NCBI RefSeq assembly: GCF_029783845.1
Contig: NZ_LWID01000001.1
Coordinates: 2,451,501 to 2,515,500 of the forward strand
DNA from: Volucribacter amazonae
GTDB taxonomy: Bacteria > Pseudomonadota > Gammaproteobacteria > Enterobacterales > Pasteurellaceae
Direction of reading: 5' to 3'
DNA: 64,000 bases
In this document: piece by piece, positions 8,639 to 16,588 of the stretch
Layout: each line of letters starts with the position of its first letter
Numbering within the stretch: position 1 is the stretch's first letter
Notes under the pieces: generated by a model
Database searches by the model: none
What the model saw: only the letters and a program-made list of their open reading frames with translations
What the model was told of the DNA's origin: nothing
Made by a program: the position numbers and the translations under genes

Positions 8639-9968
8639 TATCCGTATCCTGTGCTTTATTAAGGAACACTTGTTCAAAGGCTTGGCGGGAAATTTTCGCT
8701 TGGCTATTTCTTGGTAGTTTATCTGCAAAACGCCAATATCTTGGAATAGCGATACTTTCTTGTGATTTTGCTAAATACTGACATAAGGTTTTTTGTACAA
8801 AAATTTTACCTGATTGAGCAAGTATTTGCTGTCCTTGTGGCGAAAGAGCGAGCCAGGCAGCTGGGCGAAAATGACGAGGGTGTTGTGCAATATAACAATC
8901 GGCGACCCAAGGGTGCGATAATATTTGTTGTTCAATATGTACTAGTGAGATACGTTTATCGCCAAATTTCACGATGCGATCGATACGTCCTAATAGCTTA
9001 AACTGTTGATTTTCATCAAATTCCACTGCATCGGCAGTTTCTTCTCGTTGGTTTTGCCAAGGGGATTCCACCCATAATGTTCCTTGTTTGGTAATACCGA
9101 CTTGAGTTAAAGGGGTTGCTTGCCAATTTTCCTCTGTATTTTTAAAGGCAATAGTACCCGTTTCTGTACTGCCATAACATTCTATAACTTGGCAATGAAG
9201 TGCAGTTTCAATTTGACGAGCGATATCAGGCGATAACGCACCACCAGCGGAAATAATGCTATGCACGCCACAATTGGCTAATTTTTGATTGGCTAAATTG
9301 AGATTATTAAGTAAAGTGGGGCTAGTAATCCAAATACTTGAGGAGGCTTTTAGGCTTTCTTCAAGCATAAATTCAGGATAATGTTGTTGTTGATGGGACA
9401 ATGTCCAGCCCATTCTTAATGGTAATAATGTACAAAAAATTAGCCCATAACGATGTTGTGCGGAAACACTAGATACTAAATGAAAAGGTCTTGCTTGTTT
9501 AAAGGGCAAAGCAGCGTAGATAGCCTCTACTTCAATCCACATTTTTTCGGCACTAATGACTGAAATTTTAGGTTTGCCTGTACTACCAGAGGTTTTTTGC
9601 CAGACTTGGCTTTGCTTGTGTTTATCAATGATAGGCAAAGGGCTTTCGCTAGGTTGGTCTATACCATAGTATTTTATATTATCATCGGTTAATAATAATT
9701 GAGCGTTTTGTTCGATCCATTCTACATTGTCATCCAGTAAATGGGGTGGTAGTAAAAGGGTAACATTAGCGTTAAAACAAGCAAGCATAACGCAAGTTTG
9801 CATAGCATAGTCTTCCAAGATTAACGCCACAGATTGAATCTTATCTTGTTTGAATTGATGATAAATTTGCCAACTACGAGAGCAAAATTGTTGCCAAGTC
9901 CAAGTTGGATTTAACGCAATAATTTTGTCATCAGGATAATTGTCATAAAGTGATTGTTTATTGTTCAT
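8631..9968 (-). CDS. apeH: AMP-dependent aryl/acyl-ACP ligase
   Basis: A 445-residue adenylate-forming enzyme that should activate the aromatic starter acid and load it on an ACP. The phosphate-binding loop TSGSTGKPK is near residue 130, the YGSTETG motif near 268, and GRIDRIVKFGDKRISL near 330, followed by a C-terminal lid with a conserved lysine (SQAKISRQ). It is shorter than CoA ligases, as usual in these clusters. It is clearly paralogous to the first 455 residues of the protein at 10524-12188. Its position after the small membrane protein gene matches the usual apeH place. Confidence 0.85.
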   Translation of the reverse strand: MNNKQSLYDNYPDDKIIALNPTWTWQQFCSRSWQIYHQFKQDKIQSVALILEDYAMQTCVMLACFNANVTLLLPPHLLDDNVEWIEQNAQLLLTDDNIKYYGIDQPSESPLPIIDKHKQSQVWQKTSGSTGKPKISVISAEKMWIEVEAIYAALPFKQARPFHLVSSVSAQHRYGLIFCTLLPLRMGWTLSHQQQHYPEFMLEESLKASSSIWITSPTLLNNLNLANQKLANCGVHSIISAGGALSPDIARQIETALHCQVIECYGSTETGTIAFKNTEENWQATPLTQVGITKQGTLWVESPWQNQREETADAVEFDENQQFKLLGRIDRIVKFGDKRISLVHIEQQILSHPWVADCYIAQHPRHFRPAAWLALSPQGQQILAQSGKIFVQKTLCQYLAKSQESIAIPRYWRFADKLPRNSQAKISRQAFEQVFLNKAQDTDNG

Positions 9969-10524
9969 ATTGTTTTTTTACTCGTTGTCGTATTAGCCAT
10001 TCGCTTAGCATTACAATCGCAATAATGATATAGGATACCACGCCAGTATAATATGCCCAATATTGATAATTTTCTTGCATAATAAACCAAATGGTTACTA
10101 ATAAATTAAAACTAAACACCGCACACCATAGTAATGTTACACGATATGTATAGATCACACCTTGGGCATTAAGGTTTGGTGTACTTAATCGGGCAAGGCG
10201 TTCTACTAAGGATTGTGAGGTAAATAAACTACCCGCAAATAGGATTAACATTAATCCATTAATTATAACAGGATACCAATACATCATTTGATTGGCCTTA
10301 TTAACCCCTACAAAAGCCAATATTATGGCTAAGACATAAGCAAAATAGCGTTGTTGCTTTGTTTGTAGAATACCTTTGATTAACCATAATAGGCTTAAAC
10401 ACCAAGGCAAATAAAATAATGCCTCAGCGTGATGATTTATCAGCCAAATAATGGGGTAACAAGCACCGACTAAAAAAAGTAGTATATTGACGATGCTAAG
10501 ACAGAGGGACTTATTGGGCATCAC
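9958..10524 (-). CDS. COG4648-like polytopic membrane protein of the polyene cluster
   Basis: A 188-residue integral membrane protein with about six predicted hydrophobic helices and a basic C-terminus (RQRVKKQYEQ). Small membrane proteins of this sort sit beside the ACP and ligase genes in aryl polyene clusters; their function is unknown. Its ATG shares a base with the stop of the upstream fused ligase, and its end overlaps the next ligase by 11 bases, so it is co-translated. No catalytic motif is visible. Confidence 0.7.
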   Translation of the reverse strand: MMPNKSLCLSIVNILLFLVGACYPIIWLINHHAEALFYLPWCLSLLWLIKGILQTKQQRYFAYVLAIILAFVGVNKANQMMYWYPVIINGLMLILFAGSLFTSQSLVERLARLSTPNLNAQGVIYTYRVTLLWCAVFSFNLLVTIWFIMQENYQYWAYYTGVVSYIIIAIVMLSEWLIRQRVKKQYEQ

Positions 10525-12188
10525 TATTCCGTATAATGTGCTATGCCACTACAACAAATTTCATCAGCACTAAGCATAGTAAAAATAACTCTATGTTTAT
10601 CTGGCTGCCAAGTTAATGTTAATTCAAAAATATCATTGGGACGCAAGAATTTTTGAAATTTTAACTTGCTAATTTGTTGAATAACCACATTTTTTTGTAT
10701 TAATGTATTGATTTGCTCTTGTATCCATTGTAGTTCAATGACACCGGGAACTAATGGAAATTGAGCGAAATGATCCTTTAAATAAATCAATTCTAAAGGC
10801 ACTTTTGCACAACAAAGTGCGGTCTGTTTTTCAAATTTTTTCTCTAACCAAATAGGATCTTTTATTTGTTCAATACAAATTTGATTAAATTGTAATTTAT
10901 TAATTTTTGCTTGGCTATTACGTGGCAGTTTATCAGTTAATCGCCAAAATCTTGGTATAGCTTGTGGTGCAAAGGTTGTTTGTAAAGATTGTTTTAACTG
11001 ATTTAACGTAGCGTTACGTCCATTTTCACGAAAATAATCAATCCCTTGTGGGGTAAGGGCAACCCAAGCAGCTAAGCGATCTTGTTGTGGATGAGGGGCG
11101 ATATAACAATCATCAACAAAAAGGTGTTTTTGTAGTTGATTTTCTACTTGAATAAGAGAAATGCGTTTATCACTTAATTTTACAATACGATCATTACGCC
11201 CAAGTAATTTAAATCCCTTGTTATGAAATTCAACCACATCGGCGGTTTGTTCCCGTTGACCTAACCAAGCTCCCTCAATCCATAATGTTCCCTCAGTGGA
11301 ACAGCCTAATTGGCTATCAGGTAAAGGTTGCCAAAGCTGAATATCATCACGAATAGCGATAGGACCTGTTTCTGTACTACCATAAATTTCAATCACAGGT
11401 TTTTGCAAGGTTTGGCGAATTTGTTGGGAAAGGGACTCTGCTAATGCACCGCCTGAAGAAATAACAGCTAATAAATAATGATGCGGAGGTTGTTTTGCCC
11501 AATCAATATGGCTTAACAGAGTAGGGCTACTGATTAGTACCGCTTGTTGGCTTTGTTGTGCCGTAGCAAAAACGGATTCAGGGTAATATTGTTGCTTACG
11601 ATCAATTTGCCAACCTTTAGCTAGGGACATCATAATATGTACAGTAAGTCCATAAATATGTTGAATACTCACTGTACTAATGGCGGTAATATGATTATCT
11701 GTATCTAGTGGCAAGCTATTTGCTAAGACTTTAGCACCAAGCCATAATTGTTGGGCAGTTTTGATAATGGTTTTAGATTTACCTGTGCTACCCGATGTTT
11801 GTAACCAAATTTCCACATCATTAGGGAATTGAAAATGTTGTTGAGTATTGCACACAGTGCCTTGCCCAAATTGTACAAAATCCACCACCTCTATTTTAAG
11901 GGGGGGGATTGTTTCAATTGGCATATCAGTAAGTAAAATTTGGCTATGTTGTGTTAGCCAAGTGATACTTTCTTGATTTAAATTTGGTGGAAAAACTAAC
12001 CGCACTTTTGCTTGCCAAGCGGCGAGCATAAAGCAAGCCAATTTTGCGGCATCTTCAAACCATACAGCAACAGCCTGAATATGCTGTTGCTGTAAGGTAT
12101 AAGCGATTTGATTTGCTCGATAAGCAAAATCTTGATAACGCCAAACGGGGTTATCAGCGATGAAATCTTCAGGGCGATAGGTCAGCAT
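10524..12188 (-). CDS. Fused AMP-ligase and ApeI-type dehydratase
   Basis: A 554-residue two-domain protein. Residues 1-455 form an adenylate-forming ligase (TSGSTGKSK near 136, YGSTETGP near 273, GRNDRIVKLSDKRISL near 335) paralogous to the separate ligase at 8631-9968. Residues about 460-554 form a hotdog dehydratase domain of ApeI/FabZ type, with the signature LKDHFAQFPLVPGV carrying the catalytic-type His. Fusion would bring starter loading and dehydration to the same ACP. The gene directly follows the two acyl carrier proteins. An additional ligase copy in the cluster is noteworthy; which of the two activates the aryl starter cannot be told from sequence. Confidence 0.85.
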   Translation of the reverse strand: MLTYRPEDFIADNPVWRYQDFAYRANQIAYTLQQQHIQAVAVWFEDAAKLACFMLAAWQAKVRLVFPPNLNQESITWLTQHSQILLTDMPIETIPPLKIEVVDFVQFGQGTVCNTQQHFQFPNDVEIWLQTSGSTGKSKTIIKTAQQLWLGAKVLANSLPLDTDNHITAISTVSIQHIYGLTVHIMMSLAKGWQIDRKQQYYPESVFATAQQSQQAVLISSPTLLSHIDWAKQPPHHYLLAVISSGGALAESLSQQIRQTLQKPVIEIYGSTETGPIAIRDDIQLWQPLPDSQLGCSTEGTLWIEGAWLGQREQTADVVEFHNKGFKLLGRNDRIVKLSDKRISLIQVENQLQKHLFVDDCYIAPHPQQDRLAAWVALTPQGIDYFRENGRNATLNQLKQSLQTTFAPQAIPRFWRLTDKLPRNSQAKINKLQFNQICIEQIKDPIWLEKKFEKQTALCCAKVPLELIYLKDHFAQFPLVPGVIELQWIQEQINTLIQKNVVIQQISKLKFQKFLRPNDIFELTLTWQPDKHRVIFTMLSADEICCSGIAHYTE

Positions 12189-12192
12189 ATTA

Positions 12193-12444
12193 TTAAGGAT
12201 TATTTTGGCTGATTTTTAATACTGCTTGTACTACATCATCAACGGTACGCACATTACGGAAATCTTCCGCTTGTAATTTATGCCCCGTTTTTCGCTTGAT
12301 ATAATCAATTAAATCAATGGCATCAATACTATCAATTTCTAAATCTTCATATAAATGGGTAGTGGGCGTAATTTTATTGGGATCAATCTCAAATAATTGA
12401 TGTAATGCCTCAGTAAGTAAGGTTTGGATTTGTTGTTCTGTCAT
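12193..12444 (-). CDS. apeF: Acyl carrier protein
   Basis: An 83-residue carrier protein with the phosphopantetheine site LEIDSIDAIDLID at about residues 35-47; the serine of DSID is modified. It is acidic overall, as carrier proteins are. It is the second of two tandem ACPs between the acyltransferase and ligase genes. A good ribosome site (AAGGAG) precedes the ATG. One ACP probably carries the aryl starter and the other the growing chain, but which does which is not visible. The E/F assignment follows gene order. Confidence 0.87.
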   Translation of the reverse strand: MTEQQIQTLLTEALHQLFEIDPNKITPTTHLYEDLEIDSIDAIDLIDYIKRKTGHKLQAEDFRNVRTVDDVVQAVLKISQNNP

Positions 12445-12453
12445 ATATTCTCC

Positions 12454-12711
12454 TTAACCTTGACGTGAACGAATAAAATTCGCTAATGTTGCAACGCTAG
12501 TAAAATGATTTCTCAATTCTTGTTGTTCACTTTCTAATTGGAAATTAAATTTTTTTTGAATGGCTAAGCCGAGTTCAAGAGCATCAACAGAATCTAGTCC
12601 TAGTCCCTCTTGACTAAATAATGGCATATCATTTTCAATATCGTCAATATGAATATCCTCAAGAGCAAGGCTATCAATAATAAGTTGTTTAAGTTGTTGT
12701 TCTAGTTCCAT
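12454..12711 (-). CDS. apeE: Acyl carrier protein
   Basis: An 85-residue acyl carrier protein with the 4'-phosphopantetheine motif GLGLDSVDALELG near residues 36-48. It overlaps the end of the upstream acyltransferase by 10 bases and is followed by the second ACP after nine bases, so all are co-expressed. Its sequence differs well from its neighbour ACP, arguing for separate roles rather than a recent duplication. Confidence 0.87.
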   Translation of the reverse strand: MELEQQLKQLIIDSLALEDIHIDDIENDMPLFSQEGLGLDSVDALELGLAIQKKFNFQLESEQQELRNHFTSVATLANFIRSRQG

Positions 12712-13469
12712 TTGTTATTATCCTTAGTTGCGGAGTTAAAATAATCTTCTAAATGTTTGGTTAAACGGCGTGAAGCCATTGGGATTGATGTGTCTTTTAA
12801 CCATTGTTGTGGATCAATATCTTCACCAACAATAAATTGATAACACATTTTTTGTGGTGGGATTTTATACCAAGGTTGCCCCTTTTTTAAGGCTAACGGC
12901 GACATTTTTATTACCACTGGGGTAATGATTTTCGCACTACGCAAGCCAATAGATACCGCACCACGATTTAATTTTACCACATTATCCCAACCTGTTCTTG
13001 TTCCTTCGGGAAATAATAATAAGGCTTGTTGTTGTAAAACCCGATCACAGTCATCTAATAATTCTAAAGATTGGTTATTAGGTAAAAAACCACAGGCTAA
13101 AATTTGATTACGCATTGTAGGATTATTTAGTAAATCCTGTTTAACGATACAATTTAATTCAGGTTTTTGCGATAGAATTAAGACCACATCTAAGAGTGAT
13201 GGGTGGTTAGCGATAACTAATTGTCCTGCTTGCCCCAAGCGTTCAAATCCCACATATTTTACTTCCAACACGCCCGACCATTGGAGATAACGAATAAAAT
13301 ACAGCCAAATTTTACCCACGATTTTTCTTATTTTTAAATGGCTAGCGAAATCAGTTCTTTTAGCATAGGGATAGAGTAGAAGTTGGGATAATGCTCCAGC
13401 AATTCCCCAAAATAAAAAAGCTAATCCTGTTGCAATTAAACGTTGTAAATAATTTATTTTCTTTCCCAT
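12702..13469 (-). CDS. PlsC-like acyltransferase of the polyene cluster
   Basis: A 255-residue 1-acylglycerol-3-phosphate-acyltransferase-type enzyme. The N-terminus has a hydrophobic segment (residues 10-30); the catalytic block NHPSLLDVV is near residue 88 and FPEGTR near 155. I chose the ATG at 13469 (MGKKINYL), preceded by the strong site AAGGAGG; a longer frame begins inside the chain-length-factor gene. It may place the polyene on a glycerol or other lipid acceptor. It overlaps the upstream gene by 16 bases. Confidence 0.85.
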   Translation of the reverse strand: MGKKINYLQRLIATGLAFLFWGIAGALSQLLLYPYAKRTDFASHLKIRKIVGKIWLYFIRYLQWSGVLEVKYVGFERLGQAGQLVIANHPSLLDVVLILSQKPELNCIVKQDLLNNPTMRNQILACGFLPNNQSLELLDDCDRVLQQQALLLFPEGTRTGWDNVVKLNRGAVSIGLRSAKIITPVVIKMSPLALKKGQPWYKIPPQKMCYQFIVGEDIDPQQWLKDTSIPMASRRLTKHLEDYFNSATKDNNKWN

Positions 13470-14191
13470 AGCCAATGCCCTCCTTGACCATTCGGTGCTT
13501 GCCATTGATTCACCGCTAAGTGATGATTTCTTACCCATAGTAAGGCATTATCCATATTGATTTTATTGGTTAAAGGGGCATTGATTAAACTAAGCTGATA
13601 ATCATTGCCTTGCTCAACAATAAAGCTCAAAGCATAACCAAAGGGCTGACGATAAACGGGTTGAGGATTATATTTGTCGGATAATGGAGATTCGGCAAGT
13701 ACCACTAATACTTGTTTTGCCCCTTCTTGTAATAATAAATAAGCCTCTAATAAAGCAATTTCTAGGCTATCAATTCTGACGGAAATTGCGGTTGTTTCGG
13801 TTTTAACTTGACGTAATTCTGACCATTGTCCTACTAAGGCATTATGCACTGATAAACTAAAGGACGTAGGTGATACATCACCTTCTTGTAATAGCGATTG
13901 CCATAATTCAAAATTACGTGTAATTTCACCATTAGTCGAGGCATAAACCACAGGAATATTGGCATTGTCTTTTACTAATTGCCAGACAGTATCAATAAAT
14001 AAACGGGCTGAACCACTTAGCCTACGTCGTTTTAATGGAGGCAAAAAATTTAGGGTAGGCGAGGTTTTTTCTAATCCTTGATACCAATGATTAAGATCAT
14101 CAACTATCCAGTCTTGTTGGGATAATTGATGATCGGTGGCAATATGCCAGTCAGTGAGATTAAAATGAAATTGAGAAATAAGATTATTCAT
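13454..14191 (-). CDS. apeC: Ketosynthase-like chain length factor
   Basis: A 245-residue protein resembling the N-terminal half of ketosynthases (SGSARLFIDTVWQL, VVYASTNGEI, SVHNALVGQWS) but without an active-site cysteine. This fits the chain-length-factor partner of the catalytic ketosynthase in the aryl polyene type II PKS. At the expected nucleophile position the sequence reads TETTAISVRIDS. Its ATG shares one base with the stop of the upstream lipoprotein gene. The partner ketosynthase is encoded at 293-1510. Confidence 0.87.
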   Translation of the reverse strand: MNNLISQFHFNLTDWHIATDHQLSQQDWIVDDLNHWYQGLEKTSPTLNFLPPLKRRRLSGSARLFIDTVWQLVKDNANIPVVYASTNGEITRNFELWQSLLQEGDVSPTSFSLSVHNALVGQWSELRQVKTETTAISVRIDSLEIALLEAYLLLQEGAKQVLVVLAESPLSDKYNPQPVYRQPFGYALSFIVEQGNDYQLSLINAPLTNKINMDNALLWVRNHHLAVNQWQAPNGQGGHWLWERK

Positions 14192-14622
14192 TAGTAATTT
14201 TTAAATAAATGATTAATAATAAGATCAGTTTGCCCTTGTAAGCTCAACTCTTTTACTCTTGCTTTTTCTTCGCCACGACGTTCATAAAGCACTGTACCGA
14301 TATTATTTTTGCCATTCTTGAGATCGATAACATCCACTTTAACCATAGCTAGAATACGTTTATTGCCTTTGCCTTTGAAACGTATTAAATAATCACATTG
14401 GATCTGTTGTTCATCTTCTGAGGCTTTAACGATATTCATTCCTTTGCGTTGAAGGCTTGTTTCTAAACTTGGTAGAAAATCCTTAGGCACAGCACGAAAG
14501 TTTCCATTTACACATAAATTTTTAATGTAATGACCTGCTACCACAGGTTGTTCATCTGTAATACCTGTGGCACAAGCAGTGAGTAATAATGTCATAATTA
14601 AGGAATAAATAGATTTTTTCAT
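14191..14622 (-). CDS. Lipoprotein heading the polyene cluster
   Basis: A 143-residue lipoprotein: signal peptide MKKSIYSLIMTLLLTAC with lipobox LTAC. The mature part contains LCVNGNF and FLPSLETSLQRKGM, then CDYLIRFKG, resembling small Sbal_3080-type lipoproteins from memory; the relation is not certain. It is the first gene of the minus-strand operon, translationally coupled to the chain length factor. Role unknown; location suggests envelope delivery of the pigment or an upstream passenger gene. Confidence 0.65.
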   Translation of the reverse strand: MKKSIYSLIMTLLLTACATGITDEQPVVAGHYIKNLCVNGNFRAVPKDFLPSLETSLQRKGMNIVKASEDEQQIQCDYLIRFKGKGNKRILAMVKVDVIDLKNGKNNIGTVLYERRGEEKARVKELSLQGQTDLIINHLFKNY

Positions 14623-14676
14623 CGCTATTTTTCGCTTGATATTGGGTTAATCAATAATTTGTATTTTATCTTAATA

Positions 14677-14737
14677 TAGCCGTTTCAATTTAAGATAAGG
14701 CAAGGCGATACGTGCTTATTTTAAAGTGGGACGACTA
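14677..14737. repeat. Short copy of the TAGTCGTT... MITE-like element
   Basis: TAGCCGTTTCAATTTAAG (from 14677) and its partner TATTTTAAAGTGGGACGACTA (ending 14737) are imperfect inverted repeats around a short centre with CAAGGCGATACGTGC. It is a 61-bp deletion form of the 93-bp copy at 57023-57115 and lies directly upstream of the polyene operon, where it could influence transcription. Confidence 0.65.
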
Positions 14738-14862
14738 TAAAAACGAGTAGATATTATAATTGGCTAATAGCTTGAATGCTAGATCATAATGCGGATTTAA
14801 ATTAAAAGATATAGCAATAAAGAATCTTATATGAATGATTAGGAATGAAATGCCCTAAAGAT

Positions 14863-14890
14863 AAAAAAGAAGTCCTAAGACTTCTTTTTT
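14863..14890. terminator. Intrinsic terminator of the C4-dicarboxylate carrier gene
   Basis: AAAAAAGAAGTC and GACTTCTTTTTT enclose the loop CTAA. The perfect stem with A/T tails works in both directions and lies just beyond the carrier gene's stop. Confidence 0.85.
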
Positions 14891-14900
14891 CATTAAGAAA

Positions 14901-16235
14901 TTATAAGAATAGGTTAGAGAATAATAAACCAAAAGCTAAACAAAATACCATACTTAATAATCCCGGTAACATAAAGCTATGGTTAAAGATAAATTTACCA
15001 ATCTTTGTTGTACCAGTGGTATCAAAGTCAATGGTTGCAATAATTGGACCATAATTTGGAATAAAGAAATAGCCATTAACCGCCACAAATACCCCGATTA
15101 ATACCGCTGGTGGAATACCAATAGCAATCGCCAATGGGAATAGGGTTGCTACCGTTGCCCCTTGACTATTAACTAAAATAGAAAGCACAAATAACGCTAG
15201 GGCGAATGTCCAAGGTGCTGTTTCTACCAAACTAGAAACAATGTCTTTTATTTCGCCAATATGGGCTTGAATTAAGGTGTCGCCTAACCAAGCAATACCT
15301 AAAATTGCAATAACCGCACGCATACCAGCATGGAAAACCGAACCTTTAGTAATCGCATTACTATCAGGTTTACAGAACATAATGATTAATGCACCAACGG
15401 ATAACATAATAATTTCAATGGTATGTGCCATTCCCATTGGTTTACTGGTAGCGACACCATTGACGATTTCGGTAAAATGTGGACGCAATGAAGGCACTGC
15501 ACCCATTAATACGACCAATAAAGAACCAAACAAAAATAAACCTAAAGACAGTTTTGCTTGCTTAGTAATGGTAACATCTTGGTAAGCATTGGCATTAGCA
15601 GTTAAATCATATTCAGGATCTTTTAAACGGCGTTGATATTCTGGATCATCTTTGAGTTCTTTGCCCATTTTATTGACAAAAATACAAGCAATGCCAATAC
15701 CAAGAATTGTAGCTGGAATGGTTACCATTAATACATCACCAAGATGAATCCCTTGTGGCTCAAGATAAGCAACAACCGCAACTACTGCCGCTGCAATTGG
15801 GCTTGCAACAATAGCAAATTGAGAAGCAATGACCGCCATAGACAATGGACGCTCAGGGCGAATACCATTATGGCGACTTACTTCGGCGATAACAGGGAGA
15901 ACAGAATATGCCACATGCCCTGTTCCGGCTAATACGGTGAATAACCAAGTAACGGCAGGTGCCATAAAGGTAATATATTTGGGATTTTTACGCAAAATGT
16001 TGCTAGCGATTTTGATCATATAATCTAAACCACCCGCAGCTTGCATTGCGGCGGCGGCAGAAACTACTGCCATAATCATAAACATAACATCAATCGGTAA
16101 ACCCGCTGGTTTCAAACCAAAGCCAAAAGAAAGAATGGCAAGTCCTAAACCACCGAATACCCCTAAGCCGATACCGCCAATGCGTGCACCAACGAGGATA
16201 CAAAGCAAAACGATAGCAATTTCAATGATAAACAT
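14901..16235 (-). CDS. dcuB: Anaerobic C4-dicarboxylate transporter, Dcu family
   Basis: A 444-residue inner-membrane carrier exchanging fumarate, malate or aspartate for succinate during fumarate respiration. The N-terminus (VGARIGGIGLG), AMQAAGGLDYM and LRRKNPKYIT-like segment (ILRKNPKYITFMAP) are family hallmarks, and GTGHVAYSVLP resembles DcuB more than DcuA. About ten to twelve hydrophobic helices are visible, and length is typical. AGGAATT precedes the ATG, and a sigma-70-type promoter lies at 16281-16309. DcuA/DcuB assignment is moderate; family membership is certain. Confidence 0.9.
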   Translation of the reverse strand: MFIIEIAIVLLCILVGARIGGIGLGVFGGLGLAILSFGFGLKPAGLPIDVMFMIMAVVSAAAAMQAAGGLDYMIKIASNILRKNPKYITFMAPAVTWLFTVLAGTGHVAYSVLPVIAEVSRHNGIRPERPLSMAVIASQFAIVASPIAAAVVAVVAYLEPQGIHLGDVLMVTIPATILGIGIACIFVNKMGKELKDDPEYQRRLKDPEYDLTANANAYQDVTITKQAKLSLGLFLFGSLLVVLMGAVPSLRPHFTEIVNGVATSKPMGMAHTIEIIMLSVGALIIMFCKPDSNAITKGSVFHAGMRAVIAILGIAWLGDTLIQAHIGEIKDIVSSLVETAPWTFALALFVLSILVNSQGATVATLFPLAIAIGIPPAVLIGVFVAVNGYFFIPNYGPIIATIDFDTTGTTKIGKFIFNHSFMLPGLLSMVFCLAFGLLFSNLFL

Positions 16236-16588
16236 AAAAAATTCCTGTTGAAGTAAGGTTAAAAAATCATAAGATGGCTAATTATATAGATAAATTGCCG
16301 AACTGTAAGCGATTTTATTCATTTTTTGGTTATTTTTATGTTTATTTGGGGTTTGTTATAAAATTTTGCGGTTTTATTAGATTTTGTTTAAGGTTGTTTT
16401 ATTTATCCGACTTTATTCATGGTTTTCGCCCCTTTTTACGAAAGGAGAACAAAACCATTAGCAAAGGCGGAGAACAAATAGTGAAAAAATAATTGCAAAA
16501 CCGACCGCACTTTGAGGGACAATGCTCGGTAATAGAGGACAGCGTTAATATGAGTGTATCCATTTTCTGTCCTCTTTTACCTAAACTA
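16236..16588. other. 353-base gap between dcuB and tcyP
   Basis: This gap contains the dcuB promoter (16281-16309), AT-rich DNA without a credible gene, a USS (ACCGCACTTT at 16504-16513), and a long-loop inverted repeat GAGGACAG/CTGTCCTC (16535-16542 and 16567-16574) just past the tcyP stop. I see no FNR half-site pair of good quality. Confidence 0.5.
16281..16309 (-). promoter_or_regulatory. Predicted sigma-70 promoter of dcuB
   Basis: On the minus strand CTTACA (16304-16309) and TATAAT (16281-16286) are 17 bases apart, about 45 bases upstream of the dcuB start. Confidence 0.6.

Noticed and set aside
16274..16492. A 72-codon plus-strand frame upstream of dcuB
   Set aside because: Phe/Tyr-rich composition follows the AT-rich DNA, it covers the dcuB promoter, and no ribosome site or homology is apparent.
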